Shown: piece by piece, positions 53,905 to 63,272 of the stretch
Layout: the number at the start of each line of letters is the position of its first letter
Position numbering within the stretch: the stretch's first letter is position 1
Assembly: GCA_937773555.1 (NCBI GenBank)
Contig: CALJVT010000005.1
Coordinates: 310,001 to 374,000 of the forward strand
DNA length: 64,000 nucleotides
Origin: an uncultured Pseudomonadales bacterium
GTDB lineage: Bacteria > Pseudomonadota > Gammaproteobacteria > Pseudomonadales > Balneatricaceae
Direction: 5' to 3'
The notes under the pieces: model-generated
Seen by the model: only the letters and a program-made list of their open reading frames with translations
Databases searched by the model: none
What the model was told of the DNA's origin: nothing
Position numbers and translations under genes: made by a program

Positions 53905-54879
53905 TTATCGTTCCTTGACATAAGCCATACCTGAGGCTTTAGGGGGTATCGCTCGGCCAATAAAGCCAGCTAGTAAAATCACAGTAAGCAAATAGGGTGT
54001 AGCTTCAATAAATTGCACTGGAATTTCACCAATACCGGGAATAACTACACCTTGAAGGCGCACAGCCAGTGCATCTAAGAAGCCAAACAACAAGCATGCC
54101 AACATCACAGTAAGTGGACGCCATTTACCAAAAATAAGTGCAGCTAACGCAATATAACCCTGCCCTGCTGTCATATCGCGAGTGAACTGGGCATTATGAG
54201 CAGTGGCTATATAAGCACCTGCAACCCCACATAAGACACCACCAATAAGTAATGCTTTATAACGTAATTTGATCACTGATAGCCCCGCAGTATCTACAGC
54301 TGTGGGGTTTTCACCCACAGCTCGAAGACGCAAGCCAAACCGAGTACGAAATACCACCCACCAGACCATAGGTACCACTGCAAAGGCTGCGTATACCAAT
54401 ATATTATGACCACTGATGAGTTCTTTGTAGATGGGGCCTAGTACTGGAATGTACGCCAGTTGCTCAGCATAGGGCAACGTAATAGATAGGAACCGTGATT
54501 CATTATTTAAGGCCGGTGTTAATCCACCTTGGTGGAACCATGCCAAACCCAAAATAATCGTTAATCCACCTACCAAAATATTAATCGCCATGCCACTTAC
54601 AATTTGATCACCACGGTGGGTAATGGTAGCGAAGCCATGCAGCATTGCCAAACCGCAAGAGACAATAATGGCTACGCCTAAGCCAGCCCATGGGGAGCCG
54701 ACTACTGCTGCAACACTAGCAGCAGCAAAGGCAGAGGCTAGCATTTTACCTTCTAAACCAATGTCAACAACACCAGAACGTTCCGCAAATAACCCTGCCA
54801 TCGCAGCCAAAATAAGAGGGCTGGACACCCTTATTGTAGCGTCTAGGGTTAACAGCACTGTTAAGAATACATCGCTCAT
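53905..54879 (-). CDS. nucleoside ABC transporter permease (YufQ/NupQ-like)
   Basis: This 324-residue inner-membrane permease is of the branched-chain/ribose (BPD_transp_2) type with the motif FAERSGVVDIGLEGKMLASAFAAASVA near the N-terminus and VGENPTAVDTAGLSVIKLRYKALLIGG, the ATPase-docking loop. It pairs with the permease upstream (ATGA overlap) and the BMP binding protein; such systems import purine and pyrimidine nucleosides. Cdd and phosphorylases follow at once. Confidence 0.92.
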   Translation of the reverse strand: MSDVFLTVLLTLDATIRVSSPLILAAMAGLFAERSGVVDIGLEGKMLASAFAAASVAAVVGSPWAGLGVAIIVSCGLAMLHGFATITHRGDQIVSGMAINILVGGLTIILGLAWFHQGGLTPALNNESRFLSITLPYAEQLAYIPVLGPIYKELISGHNILVYAAFAVVPMVWWVVFRTRFGLRLRAVGENPTAVDTAGLSVIKLRYKALLIGGVLCGVAGAYIATAHNAQFTRDMTAGQGYIALAALIFGKWRPLTVMLACLLFGFLDALAVRLQGVVIPGIGEIPVQFIEATPYLLTVILLAGFIGRAIPPKASGMAYVKER

Positions 54880-55997
54880 GCGGTCACTCCTGTTGGCGCT
54901 TCTTGCTGTTTAACTGGCGCTAAGTTTCGGATCAGCCAAGGCCTATACATATACTCTAAAGCACCGCAGAACAAGATCACTAAGCCTTGCATTACCACTA
55001 CAATGTCACGTGAGATACCGCTCATTTCAAAAGCTAGCTCGGCACCACCTTGATATAAGGTACCAAACAGTAGGGCTGCCACAATAATTCCTAAAGGATG
55101 GTTACGGCCCATCAACGCCACAGCAATACCACCAAACCCATAACCTAGATGAAAGTCCATAATCAAGCGATGCTGATACCCTACTAGTTCATTAACGCTG
55201 ACTAAGCCTGCTAACGCACCCGATATGCACATCACTACAATAATAATTCGTTTGGGTTTAATGCCACCATAAACGGCTGCAGTGCCATTTTTACCAGTCG
55301 CACGGATCGCATAGCCCCAGCGTGTTTGCCATAAGAAAAACCACACCAGAACCGCACAAACTAAAGCCAAAAGGACTGACAAGTTAAGTGGTGATGCTTC
55401 AATACTGTAGCCAAAACCTGCAGCAACATCATGCACAAACGGCATCCAGGCATTGGTGGGGAAAAGTTCACTTTGGGGTGTCATTTGCCCAGTTTCCCGC
55501 AGTACGTGCACCATTACGTACACCATCAGTGACGCTGCCAAAAAGTTAAACATAATGGTTGTTATCACTATATGGCTGCCGCGATAAGCCTGCAAATACG
55601 CAGGAATCAAAGCCCATAGACCACCAAATAACAGCGCACCAATAATGCTAGCAGGGATAAATACCCAAGCCCCTAAAGTGGGGTCCAAAAATAGTATGGC
55701 TAGTCCAGCACCCAAGCCACCAACGTAAGCTTGACCTTCGCCACCGATATTAAATAAGCCAGCATGGAAGGCTACTGCTACAGCTAAGCCAGTAAAGATA
55801 AAGTTGGTAGTGTAATAAATGGTATACCCAATTCCTTCTTCGTAACCAAAGGCACCATACAAAAGCACTTCAGCCGCTTCAATAGGATTTACATCAATCA
55901 GCCAAAACACAATTGCAGTTACAGCAAAAGCCGTAAGTATGTTTAATAGCGGTAATAATAGGCGGTTTATCCACGTAATTCGGGTATCGCGTTTCAT
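54876..55997 (-). CDS. nucleoside ABC transporter permease (YufP/NupP-like)
   Basis: This 373-residue permease is the partner of the one downstream. It has GLAVAVAFHAGLFNIGGEGQAYVGGLGAGL and RATGKNGTAAVYGGIKPKRIIIVVMCISG, the same docking loop as in its partner. ATGA overlaps join it to the ATPase gene upstream and the second permease downstream, so the three membrane-complex genes are translationally coupled. Confidence 0.92.
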   Translation of the reverse strand: MKRDTRITWINRLLLPLLNILTAFAVTAIVFWLIDVNPIEAAEVLLYGAFGYEEGIGYTIYYTTNFIFTGLAVAVAFHAGLFNIGGEGQAYVGGLGAGLAILFLDPTLGAWVFIPASIIGALLFGGLWALIPAYLQAYRGSHIVITTIMFNFLAASLMVYVMVHVLRETGQMTPQSELFPTNAWMPFVHDVAAGFGYSIEASPLNLSVLLALVCAVLVWFFLWQTRWGYAIRATGKNGTAAVYGGIKPKRIIIVVMCISGALAGLVSVNELVGYQHRLIMDFHLGYGFGGIAVALMGRNHPLGIIVAALLFGTLYQGGAELAFEMSGISRDIVVVMQGLVILFCGALEYMYRPWLIRNLAPVKQQEAPTGVTA

Positions 55998-57598
55998 GCT
56001 TGAGTTTCCTGACTAGAGGCCTGCCCAGAAGACGCATGTTGGTCATCCATAGTTTGCAGAGGGTCTATTGGGTCTAACGCATTGGCCATCATCATACCGA
56101 GGGTCCGCTCGTCAGCATCAGCAGCATCAATACGGCCACTTATTTCACCGTCACATAAGACAATAATACGATCACTCACCGACATTATTTCATCTAACTC
56201 TACCGATACTAACAGCACCGCTTTACCAGCATCACGCATGTCTATAATACGCTGATGAATAAACTCTATGGCCCCAATATCGACGCCACGAGTGGGCTGG
56301 CCTATAAGTAATACTTCTGGGTTACGTTCCATTTCTCTCGCCAAAATAAGCTTTTGCTGGTTGCCACCAGAAAAATTAGCAGATTTTAAATGTGGGTCAG
56401 CAGGACGCACATCAAAAGATTGCATAAGTGCCTGGCAATTCGCCTCAACCTTGCGGTTGCTAAGCCAGATGCCGGAATTAATTTTAGGGTCTGTGTGATA
56501 ACCTAACAAAGCGGATTCGCTGGCACTAAAGTCGGTAATTAACCCCATGCGGTGGCGGTCTTCTGGTACATGAGCTAAGCCAAGCTCTCTTAACCTGTCA
56601 GGGGTTAATGGGTGTTTTGCATCCATTTTAAAACCTAACACTTCAATAGTTCCACTGGTCATCGGCACGATGCCAGATAAGGCTTCTAACAACTCTGTTT
56701 GGCCATTACCCGACACGCCAGCCACACCTAGCACTTCACCTGCACGCAGCTCAAAGCTAACATCCTTTAACCGCTCAATACCTTGATTATCAGACACGCT
56801 TAGGCGCTTAACCTTTAGCAGTGGAGCACGTCCGTTGCCAGGTTTTTTATTGACTTGCAACAACACTTTTCGGCCCACCATTAGCTCAGCTAATTCCTCT
56901 CGGCTAGTTGCTTGCGTGTCTCTGTGGGCTACCATTTGGCCTGCGCGCATCACAGACACCTGGTCTGTAATAGACATAATTTCACGCAATTTATGAGTAA
57001 TTAACATGATGGTGACGCCCTGTTGCTTTAGGGCACCAAAAATACGAAACAGCTCGTCTGTTTCTTGCGGCGTTAGCACACCAGTAGGCTCATCCAAAAT
57101 CAATATTTTGGCGCCTTTATAGAGGGCTTTGAGTATCTCCACTCGTTGCTGTAAGCCTACAGACAGCGTATCTATAGTGGCGTCTAGGTCTACTTTTAGA
57201 CCATATTCATCGCCTAGGCGAGTGAGTTCTTTGCGTGCAGCTGCCAAACCGTGGGCCAAAAGTGCACCGCCCTCACTACCTAAAATCACGTTTTCTAAAA
57301 CTGTGAAGTTTTCTACCAGCATAAAATGCTGGTGCACCATACCAATGCCTGCGGCAATGGCTTGGTGGGAATCTGTAAATGTATAGGCCTGGCCTAATAC
57401 ATCAATTTGCCCCGCATCGGCTTGATAGAAGCCATACAGAATGCTCATCAGGGTGGATTTACCCGCCCCATTTTCTCCAACAATGCCATGAATATTGCCC
57501 CGTTTAACTTGCAAACATACTTTGTTATTTGCATGCACAGCGCCAAAGCGCTTATCAATATCAGTTAATTCAATAGCGAAGTTATCAGTCATAGTCAT
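55994..57598 (-). CDS. nucleoside ABC transporter ATP-binding protein (YufO/NupO-like)
   Basis: This 534-residue ATPase contains two tandem ABC domains, as in the ribose/nucleoside importers. The first has Walker A GENGAGKSTLMSILYGF and LSVGLQQRVEILKALY; the second has a changed Walker A-like GVSGNGQTELLEAL and FSGGNQQKLILAREM. The Q-for-K change in the second nucleotide loop is the family norm and suggests one weak site. It is 82 bases after the binding-protein gene, past a hairpin, and four bases overlap the permease. Confidence 0.93.
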   Translation of the reverse strand: MTMTDNFAIELTDIDKRFGAVHANNKVCLQVKRGNIHGIVGENGAGKSTLMSILYGFYQADAGQIDVLGQAYTFTDSHQAIAAGIGMVHQHFMLVENFTVLENVILGSEGGALLAHGLAAARKELTRLGDEYGLKVDLDATIDTLSVGLQQRVEILKALYKGAKILILDEPTGVLTPQETDELFRIFGALKQQGVTIMLITHKLREIMSITDQVSVMRAGQMVAHRDTQATSREELAELMVGRKVLLQVNKKPGNGRAPLLKVKRLSVSDNQGIERLKDVSFELRAGEVLGVAGVSGNGQTELLEALSGIVPMTSGTIEVLGFKMDAKHPLTPDRLRELGLAHVPEDRHRMGLITDFSASESALLGYHTDPKINSGIWLSNRKVEANCQALMQSFDVRPADPHLKSANFSGGNQQKLILAREMERNPEVLLIGQPTRGVDIGAIEFIHQRIIDMRDAGKAVLLVSVELDEIMSVSDRIIVLCDGEISGRIDAADADERTLGMMMANALDPIDPLQTMDDQHASSGQASSQETQA

Positions 57599-57634
57599 TG
57601 GTCTTTGGTTATCGGTGTACAGACAAAAATTGCA

Positions 57635-57661
57635 GTGGGCGTTTTATTATCAAACGCCCAC
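57635..57661 (-). terminator. hairpin between BMP binding-protein gene and ABC ATPase gene
   Basis: GTGGGCGTTT (57635-57644) and AAACGCCCAC (57652-57661) form a perfect 10-bp stem with a 7-base loop, followed on the minus strand by TGCAATTTTTG. It probably attenuates read-through and protects the binding-protein mRNA. Confidence 0.75.
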
Positions 57662-57680
57662 CGCATACTGTACCTATTGA

Positions 57681-58682
57681 TTAATAGTTACAGGTGTTGT
57701 CTGACATATAGTCATGTACTGAAATATCGCCAGCAATGATAGATGCCTTAATTGCATTTACATCAGATTCCATGGTTGCCGTAACTAACGCACGGTTGTG
57801 CTCATCAAGAGCCCAATCAACGCCACCTTCAGCAAGACCCATAACGCTTACACCAGCTGTCCAAGTGCCATTATTTGCAGTTTCATAGCTCTTGTATGCA
57901 GCTTCACCAACACGCTTAACCATAGACGTTAGCATGGTGCCTGGCTGGAGATGGTTTTGGTTAGAGTCTACACCGATAGCCCACTTGCCAGCATCAGCAG
58001 CAGCTTGGTAAACACCGAAACCAGTGCCACCAGCAGCAGCAAATATTACGTCAGCGCCCGCTTCAATCTGGCTACGCGTTAACTCGCCACCCTTAGAAGG
58101 GTTTCCAAATGCAGCTGGAGTAGAACCTGTCATGTTGTGGATTACTTTAATGTTTGCATTGATGTGCATAGCACCCTGCTCGTAACCACAGCCAAAGCGA
58201 CTAATTAAAGGAATATCCATACCACCAACAAAACCAATGGTGCCAGTTTCAGACTTCATAGCTGCCAAAGCACCTACCAAGAACGAACCTTCATGCTCTT
58301 TAAATACAACGTTCTGAACGTTGGCTTCTGGAACAACCATGTCGATTAAAGTGAACTTAGTGTCTGGGTAGGCTTGAGCTGCTGCACTTACGGCGTTAGC
58401 TTGAGCGAAACCTACAGCAACAATCGGGCTATTGCCACGCTTAGCAAGCTTTTTAAGGCCTTGTTCTACTTGCGCTTCGTTTGTGGGTTCTACTTCACGA
58501 ACACTGATACCTGTGTCGGCAGTGAAACGCTTAACGCCGTTATAAACAGCTTCGTTGAATGACTTATCGAACTTACCGGCTTTGTCATATACAACAGCTG
58601 GGTTAACAGCAGCTTGAGCAACAGTTGCAGTTAATGCAACTGCACCAGCCGCGATCGCCATAGTGATTTTATTTAACTTCAT
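57681..58682 (-). CDS. BMP-family nucleoside-binding protein
   Basis: This 333-residue periplasmic receptor has a signal peptide ending at AQA-AVNPAVVYDK, then the BMP-family KFDKSFNEAVYNGVKRF, GFAQANAV and IGFVGGMDIPLISRFGCGYEQGA with the nucleoside-ring contacts. It is not a lipoprotein: no lipobox cysteine is present. It precedes the ABC genes and follows the aldehyde dehydrogenase by 51 bases. Being first in its subcluster and followed by a hairpin, it should be made in excess over the membrane parts. Confidence 0.92.
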   Translation of the reverse strand: MKLNKITMAIAAGAVALTATVAQAAVNPAVVYDKAGKFDKSFNEAVYNGVKRFTADTGISVREVEPTNEAQVEQGLKKLAKRGNSPIVAVGFAQANAVSAAAQAYPDTKFTLIDMVVPEANVQNVVFKEHEGSFLVGALAAMKSETGTIGFVGGMDIPLISRFGCGYEQGAMHINANIKVIHNMTGSTPAAFGNPSKGGELTRSQIEAGADVIFAAAGGTGFGVYQAAADAGKWAIGVDSNQNHLQPGTMLTSMVKRVGEAAYKSYETANNGTWTAGVSVMGLAEGGVDWALDEHNRALVTATMESDVNAIKASIIAGDISVHDYMSDNTCNY

Positions 58683-58733
58683 TACATTCTCCTAGGTTTA
58701 CTTTAATCGGCTAAAGCCGTTTCTTCTTTTTAA

Positions 58734-61133
58734 TTAGTCGCCGTATGGCGTCCAAATATTTTTCACTTGTGTGGCTTGGCGTAAAAACTCCAAACCTTCA
58801 CTTTGAAGTGGATCAAGCCAATCCCGATCCGTCTCTAAATGAGTCCACATGCGTTTTAAATCTGTAACACTCGCCTGCTCAGCACATTTGTTGATACTGG
58901 CGTCTGCCCAACACCACATAGCGTCCACTTCTGCGTGGCCTGCCAGATGATTAGCAAGGTCTGCTTTTGGACCCGCTAGTATATTTACAACACCCGCGGG
59001 AATATCAGAGGTTTCTAGCACTTGCACAAGCTCTAGTGCAATACTTGGGTAGCGTTCACTGGCTACTAAAACCACACAATTCCCCATGGCAATCGCCGGA
59101 GCCATAAGCGCAATGGTAGATATAAGCGGTTGATTTTTCGGTGTAATTAATCCTATCACTCCTACAGGTTCAGGCAAAGCCAAAGTGACACCACGGTAGG
59201 GTGCATTATGCACTGCACCGTCATACTTGTCTGTCCATGCGGCATAGGTAAACAGACAAGAGAGTGCCCCGTCGAACTCTGCTTGAGCTTGCATTTGGTT
59301 ATAGCCACACACTTTTTGCAATCGTTCAAGCCACTCACTTTCTCGTTGTGAGAGATTTTCTGCCAAAAAGTAGATGACCTGCGCACGTCCATGTGCTGTT
59401 TGTTGCGCCCATGAAGATGCTTTTAAGGCGCCCGATACTGCATTACGAATATCCTTGCGGCCACCAACACCGACCATAACAGCACCACTGCCATCATTGT
59501 TATAGCAGGCTTGGCTATGGCCAGAATCTGGCCTTACCTGCTTACCAGCCAGATAAAACTTTAGCGTTCGATCAATCGATAATTTACTAACTACAGGTTG
59601 TGTAGGTGAGGGTTTAGCCAAGGCTGGCACATCAGGTGTAACCATGGTTGTTAGGCCAGCAGGGGTTAGGTATTCATATAAACCTTCTTTGCCACCCTCG
59701 CGCCCAAAGCCAGATTCCTTAACACCTCCAAAACCACACGCTGCATCAAATTGATTATGGTTGTTGATCCAAACCACGCCCGCTTTAAGTTTAGGCGCTA
59801 CATCCATAGCCCGGTTTATATTTTCACTCCAAACACTGGCGGCTAGGCCATACCGGCTATTGTTAGCCAAAACCACAGCCTCTGCTTGCGTGCGGAAGGT
59901 CATGGACACTAGCACAGGACCAAATATTTCCTCTTGCACTAAGGGATGACTTGAATCCACGTCCGTCACTAGGGTGGGTGGATAATAATTTGTTGATGAG
60001 TCCTGAGCGTGAGCTTGAAAAAGCTCACCACCTTCTTGCAACCCTTCACTAACTAACTGACTTACTCGGTTAAATTGCTGCCGGCTCACTAAACTGCCTA
60101 CATCTATAGACTTGTCCAGAGGAGACCCTTGGCGCAGCTGCTGCATGCGCTGCTTCAATTTAGCATGCAACTGTTTAGCTACTGGCGCTTGGACCAGCAA
60201 TCTTGATCCAGCACAGCAGACTTCTCCTTGGTTAAACCAAATAGAGTCTACAAGGCCTTCAACAGCAGCATCTAAATCGGCATCTTCAAATACGACAAAG
60301 GCTGATTTTCCACCCAGTTCCAAAGTTAGTTTCTTACCTTGGCCTGCCGTCGCAAGGCGAATAGCTCGGCCAACAGCAGTAGACCCAGTAAAGGCAACCT
60401 TGTTCACACCGTTATGGGCAGCAAGAGTTGCGCCAGTGGCGCCAGCACCATTAATAATATTCACCACACCTTGTGGCACGCCAGATTCATGGCAAATTTG
60501 GGCAAACAGCATCGCTGTTAAAGGCGTTTGCTCTGCGGGTTTAATCACAATGGTATTGCCCATGGCAATGGCAGGAGCCACTTTCCATGACAACATCAGT
60601 AAAGGAAAATTCCAAGGGATAATTTGAGCGGCTACACCCACTGGCCTATGGTTGGGGAATTCCTGAGCTTGTAATTTTGCCCAGCCCGCATGATGATAAA
60701 AATGACGTATGGCAAGGGGAATATCTGCATCTCGACTTTCCCGAATAGGCTTTCCGTTGTCTAAGGTTTCTAGCACAGCGGCTAAACGAGCATACTTTTG
60801 TAAATTACGCGCTAAGGCATAAAGTATTTTTGCCCGACCCAAGCCGCCCAAGGCCCACCAACCTGCTTGTGCCTCACGAGCGCTACTCACTGCTGTGTTT
60901 ATTTGCTCACTCGTAGCTACTTCGATTTGCGCTAACACTTCTGAGGTGGAGGGATTACACACATCTACTAGCGTGGCACCTAGCTCACTGACAAAAGCAC
61001 CATTAATGTAGTGACCAAAACGGCGCTCGTTTTGCTGCAGCCACGCCTGTGCTTGGCTATCACTTTCTAAGGCTTGGCTATAATTAAGTTGCTCAAATTC
61101 TTCAGTCAATGTCATCTTTGTCATAGTTGTCAT
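58734..61133 (-). CDS. aldehyde dehydrogenase, ALDH16-like double-domain protein
   Basis: This 799-residue protein joins two ALDH-type units. The first (about 40-500) is complete: IPWNFPLLMLSWKVAPAIAMGN, FTGSTAVGRAI, ELGGKSAFVVFEDAD (Glu) and FNQGEVCCAGSRLLVQ (catalytic Cys). The second (about 530-760) keeps VGVIGLITPKNQPLISTIAL and VVLVASERYP but lacks the ELGG and GQxC active-site motifs, as in the ALDH16 family. It lies between deoC and the nucleoside-binding protein, so the likely substrate is acetaldehyde from DeoC. The second unit probably has a structural or channelling role. Confidence 0.88.
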   Translation of the reverse strand: MTTMTKMTLTEEFEQLNYSQALESDSQAQAWLQQNERRFGHYINGAFVSELGATLVDVCNPSTSEVLAQIEVATSEQINTAVSSAREAQAGWWALGGLGRAKILYALARNLQKYARLAAVLETLDNGKPIRESRDADIPLAIRHFYHHAGWAKLQAQEFPNHRPVGVAAQIIPWNFPLLMLSWKVAPAIAMGNTIVIKPAEQTPLTAMLFAQICHESGVPQGVVNIINGAGATGATLAAHNGVNKVAFTGSTAVGRAIRLATAGQGKKLTLELGGKSAFVVFEDADLDAAVEGLVDSIWFNQGEVCCAGSRLLVQAPVAKQLHAKLKQRMQQLRQGSPLDKSIDVGSLVSRQQFNRVSQLVSEGLQEGGELFQAHAQDSSTNYYPPTLVTDVDSSHPLVQEEIFGPVLVSMTFRTQAEAVVLANNSRYGLAASVWSENINRAMDVAPKLKAGVVWINNHNQFDAACGFGGVKESGFGREGGKEGLYEYLTPAGLTTMVTPDVPALAKPSPTQPVVSKLSIDRTLKFYLAGKQVRPDSGHSQACYNNDGSGAVMVGVGGRKDIRNAVSGALKASSWAQQTAHGRAQVIYFLAENLSQRESEWLERLQKVCGYNQMQAQAEFDGALSCLFTYAAWTDKYDGAVHNAPYRGVTLALPEPVGVIGLITPKNQPLISTIALMAPAIAMGNCVVLVASERYPSIALELVQVLETSDIPAGVVNILAGPKADLANHLAGHAEVDAMWCWADASINKCAEQASVTDLKRMWTHLETDRDWLDPLQSEGLEFLRQATQVKNIWTPYGD

Positions 61134-61154
61134 AGTAAACGTCCTGTGCCTTAT

Positions 61155-62237
61155 TTACGCCAAAGCGTGTCGATAAGCTGCTGAGTAGTAACCACTTTCG
61201 TAATGATCTAGCTGGCGCTCTATATCTCCAAGCAAACTTGAGGCACCAAAACGAAACAGATCAGGCTCTAACCAACGCCGGCCCAATTCTTCTTGCATCA
61301 TGGTCATATAAAGTAGGGCAGTTTTGCTATCACTCACCCCACCAGCAGGCTTAAAGCCAATATAACAGCCCGTAAGCTTGTAATAATCACGGATCATTCG
61401 CACCATTACTAAACTAACTGGTAGCGTTGCATTTTCTGTTTCTTTACCCGTAGAAGTCTTAATAAAATCTGCCCCAGCCATCATACAAACCATTGAAGCT
61501 TTAGCAATATTGCCTAAGTGGCCTAATTCGCCAGTGGCTAAAATAGTTTTTAAATGCGCTGGACCACAGGCTTTGCGAAAGGCTTTAACCTCATCATATA
61601 ACGCTTGCCAATTACCTTCCAACACATGCCTTCGGCTAATGACAATATCAATTTCATCCGCTCCAGCAGCCACAGAGTATTCTATTTCAGCAATACGTAA
61701 TGGCAATGGAGACAGGCCAGCTGGAAAACCAGTAGACACAACAGCCAAGTGAATACCCGTGCCTGCGAGGCTTGAGCATGCCGCACTAAGCATTTCGTGA
61801 TACACACAAACTGCCGCCGTAGATAAATTAAGTGATTCAATACCCAAACGTCGCTGTAAGTCTGTGCCTACAGGCTTTTTAGCCTTACTACACAAGCGTT
61901 TTACTCGGTCTTGGGTATCATCGCCAGACAAAGTGGTAAGGTCTATTAAGCTAATGGCCTTAAGCAGCCATGCAGCCTGTTGTTGCTTTTTAATACTGCG
62001 GCGAGCGCCATAGCTTGCACAACGTCGTTCAACAGCACTTTTATTGACCCGGATTTTATCTAGCTGCTGCAAATCTAAAACCGTACCTTCGTTGCGTACT
62101 AAACTATCATGGTCTCGCGTGTGGCTAACACCATCAGTATCAGCTAAATGGTCAACAGACTTAACCAAACTAATAGCTGCTGCCGCAACGTGCTCAGCCA
62201 CTTCTCCAGAAACCTGTGTTGGCACTTGTGTTGACAT
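61155..62237 (-). CDS. deoC: deoxyribose-phosphate aldolase, long eukaryote-like form
   Basis: DeoC splits deoxyribose-5-phosphate into glyceraldehyde-3-phosphate and acetaldehyde by a Schiff base. The 360-residue protein is about 100 residues longer than E. coli DeoC and carries the segment SLIDLTTLSGDDTQDRVKRL seen in animal DERA enzymes. The core has EIDIVISRRHVLEGNW, TILATGELG and ADFIKTSTGKE with the catalytic lysine, then GFKPAGGVS. It is followed 21 bases later by the aldehyde dehydrogenase. The N-terminal 90 residues have no assigned function. Confidence 0.9.
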   Translation of the reverse strand: MSTQVPTQVSGEVAEHVAAAAISLVKSVDHLADTDGVSHTRDHDSLVRNEGTVLDLQQLDKIRVNKSAVERRCASYGARRSIKKQQQAAWLLKAISLIDLTTLSGDDTQDRVKRLCSKAKKPVGTDLQRRLGIESLNLSTAAVCVYHEMLSAACSSLAGTGIHLAVVSTGFPAGLSPLPLRIAEIEYSVAAGADEIDIVISRRHVLEGNWQALYDEVKAFRKACGPAHLKTILATGELGHLGNIAKASMVCMMAGADFIKTSTGKETENATLPVSLVMVRMIRDYYKLTGCYIGFKPAGGVSDSKTALLYMTMMQEELGRRWLEPDLFRFGASSLLGDIERQLDHYESGYYSAAYRHALA

Positions 62238-63230
62238 CTATTTAAACTCCATTAAGGAAACTAATTTTTCAGCAGTGGCTTCACCCATGACAAGATCTGT
62301 AACCAAACCAGAGCGCAATGCGCCAAGTAAAGCCAATTCCTTACCTAAGCCACCCGCTACAGCAACAACACGCTTGCCCGCCATTTCTGCCGCGTTAATA
62401 CCCAAACCATGACCGTTTAAAGGGTGATCAACAAGGTTACCCAATATGTCGTAAAAACTACCTATTAGGTCACATACAGCTCCAGCTGAACGAAGTTCTT
62501 CTAGGTCGTTATCTGTGACTAAACCCACGCTATGTAGGTAGTGATTGGTTTTTAGTCCACCAATACCTACCGCGTATAAATTAGCGTTGCGCGCTAAATT
62601 TAAGCTAAATTGCACACTGGCTTGAGCCATCAACATTTCATGCTCTTGGTCATCACGAGCCAAATAGGGTACCGGCATAAAATAACCTTCCCCTCCCGTA
62701 CGCTCAACAAACTGCTGCACTACGTCTAAGCGGTTGGCTGAAAATTTACGCGTAAAGCTACCAGAAACAGACGCAAACGTAAGGTCTGAACGATTTATTT
62801 TAGGAAGTCTCTCCGCTAACGCTGAAAGCGACCGACCTTTGCCGATGCCCACACAAGAAGAGTGTGGCAACTGGTTGAGAAGATTATAGAAAAAGCGTGC
62901 AGCACCAGCACCAACCTCATTAAAATCGGCCTCTTTATCGTCTGCATTCATATGGTCTGAAGGAGCAATTAGACATGAGCTCAGGTTAAATTTGCTCGCC
63001 AATTGCTCTTCTAACGCAACGCAGCGAGCAGGCTCACCTTCTATGAATATTTTTACCATACCCTGTTGTTGAGCAAGCTGAATAAGTCGGTGAGCTTTAA
63101 CAGGAGATACGGCTAAGCGCTTGGCCACTTCACCTTGGGTATAGCCGCCAATAAAGGACAGCCAGGCAGCCCTTGTAGCAAGGTCTAACTGCTGCGCATC
63201 AACTTGTTGCTTTGAGTGTTTAGAATTCAT
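62238..63230 (-). CDS. SorC-family sugar-binding transcriptional regulator, DeoR-like
   Basis: This 330-residue regulator has an N-terminal helix-turn-helix (AAWLSFIGGYTQGEVAKRLAVSPVKAHRLIQLAQQQGMVKIFI) and a SorC sugar-phosphate-binding domain (CVGIGKGRSLSALAE, GVAVAGGLGKEL-like VVAVAGGLGKELALLGAL). B. subtilis DeoR, which senses deoxyribose-5-phosphate, is of this type. Its stop lies directly before the deoC start (adjacent bases), and a 15-base palindrome lies 11 bases upstream, suggesting autorepression and control of the whole deo regulon. Confidence 0.9.
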   Translation of the reverse strand: MNSKHSKQQVDAQQLDLATRAAWLSFIGGYTQGEVAKRLAVSPVKAHRLIQLAQQQGMVKIFIEGEPARCVALEEQLASKFNLSSCLIAPSDHMNADDKEADFNEVGAGAARFFYNLLNQLPHSSCVGIGKGRSLSALAERLPKINRSDLTFASVSGSFTRKFSANRLDVVQQFVERTGGEGYFMPVPYLARDDQEHEMLMAQASVQFSLNLARNANLYAVGIGGLKTNHYLHSVGLVTDNDLEELRSAGAVCDLIGSFYDILGNLVDHPLNGHGLGINAAEMAGKRVVAVAGGLGKELALLGALRSGLVTDLVMGEATAEKLVSLMEFK

Positions 63231-63241
63231 AGTGAAAAATA

Positions 63242-63256
63242 TTACACTAAGTGTAA
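63242..63256. promoter_or_regulatory. palindrome upstream of the SorC regulator, candidate operator
   Basis: TTACACT-A-AGTGTAA is a perfect 7-base-arm palindrome 11 bases before the regulator start codon, within the only gap at the head of the deo regulon. Position suits autorepression. Confidence 0.6.
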
Positions 63257-63272
63257 AATTTATACCATTACT

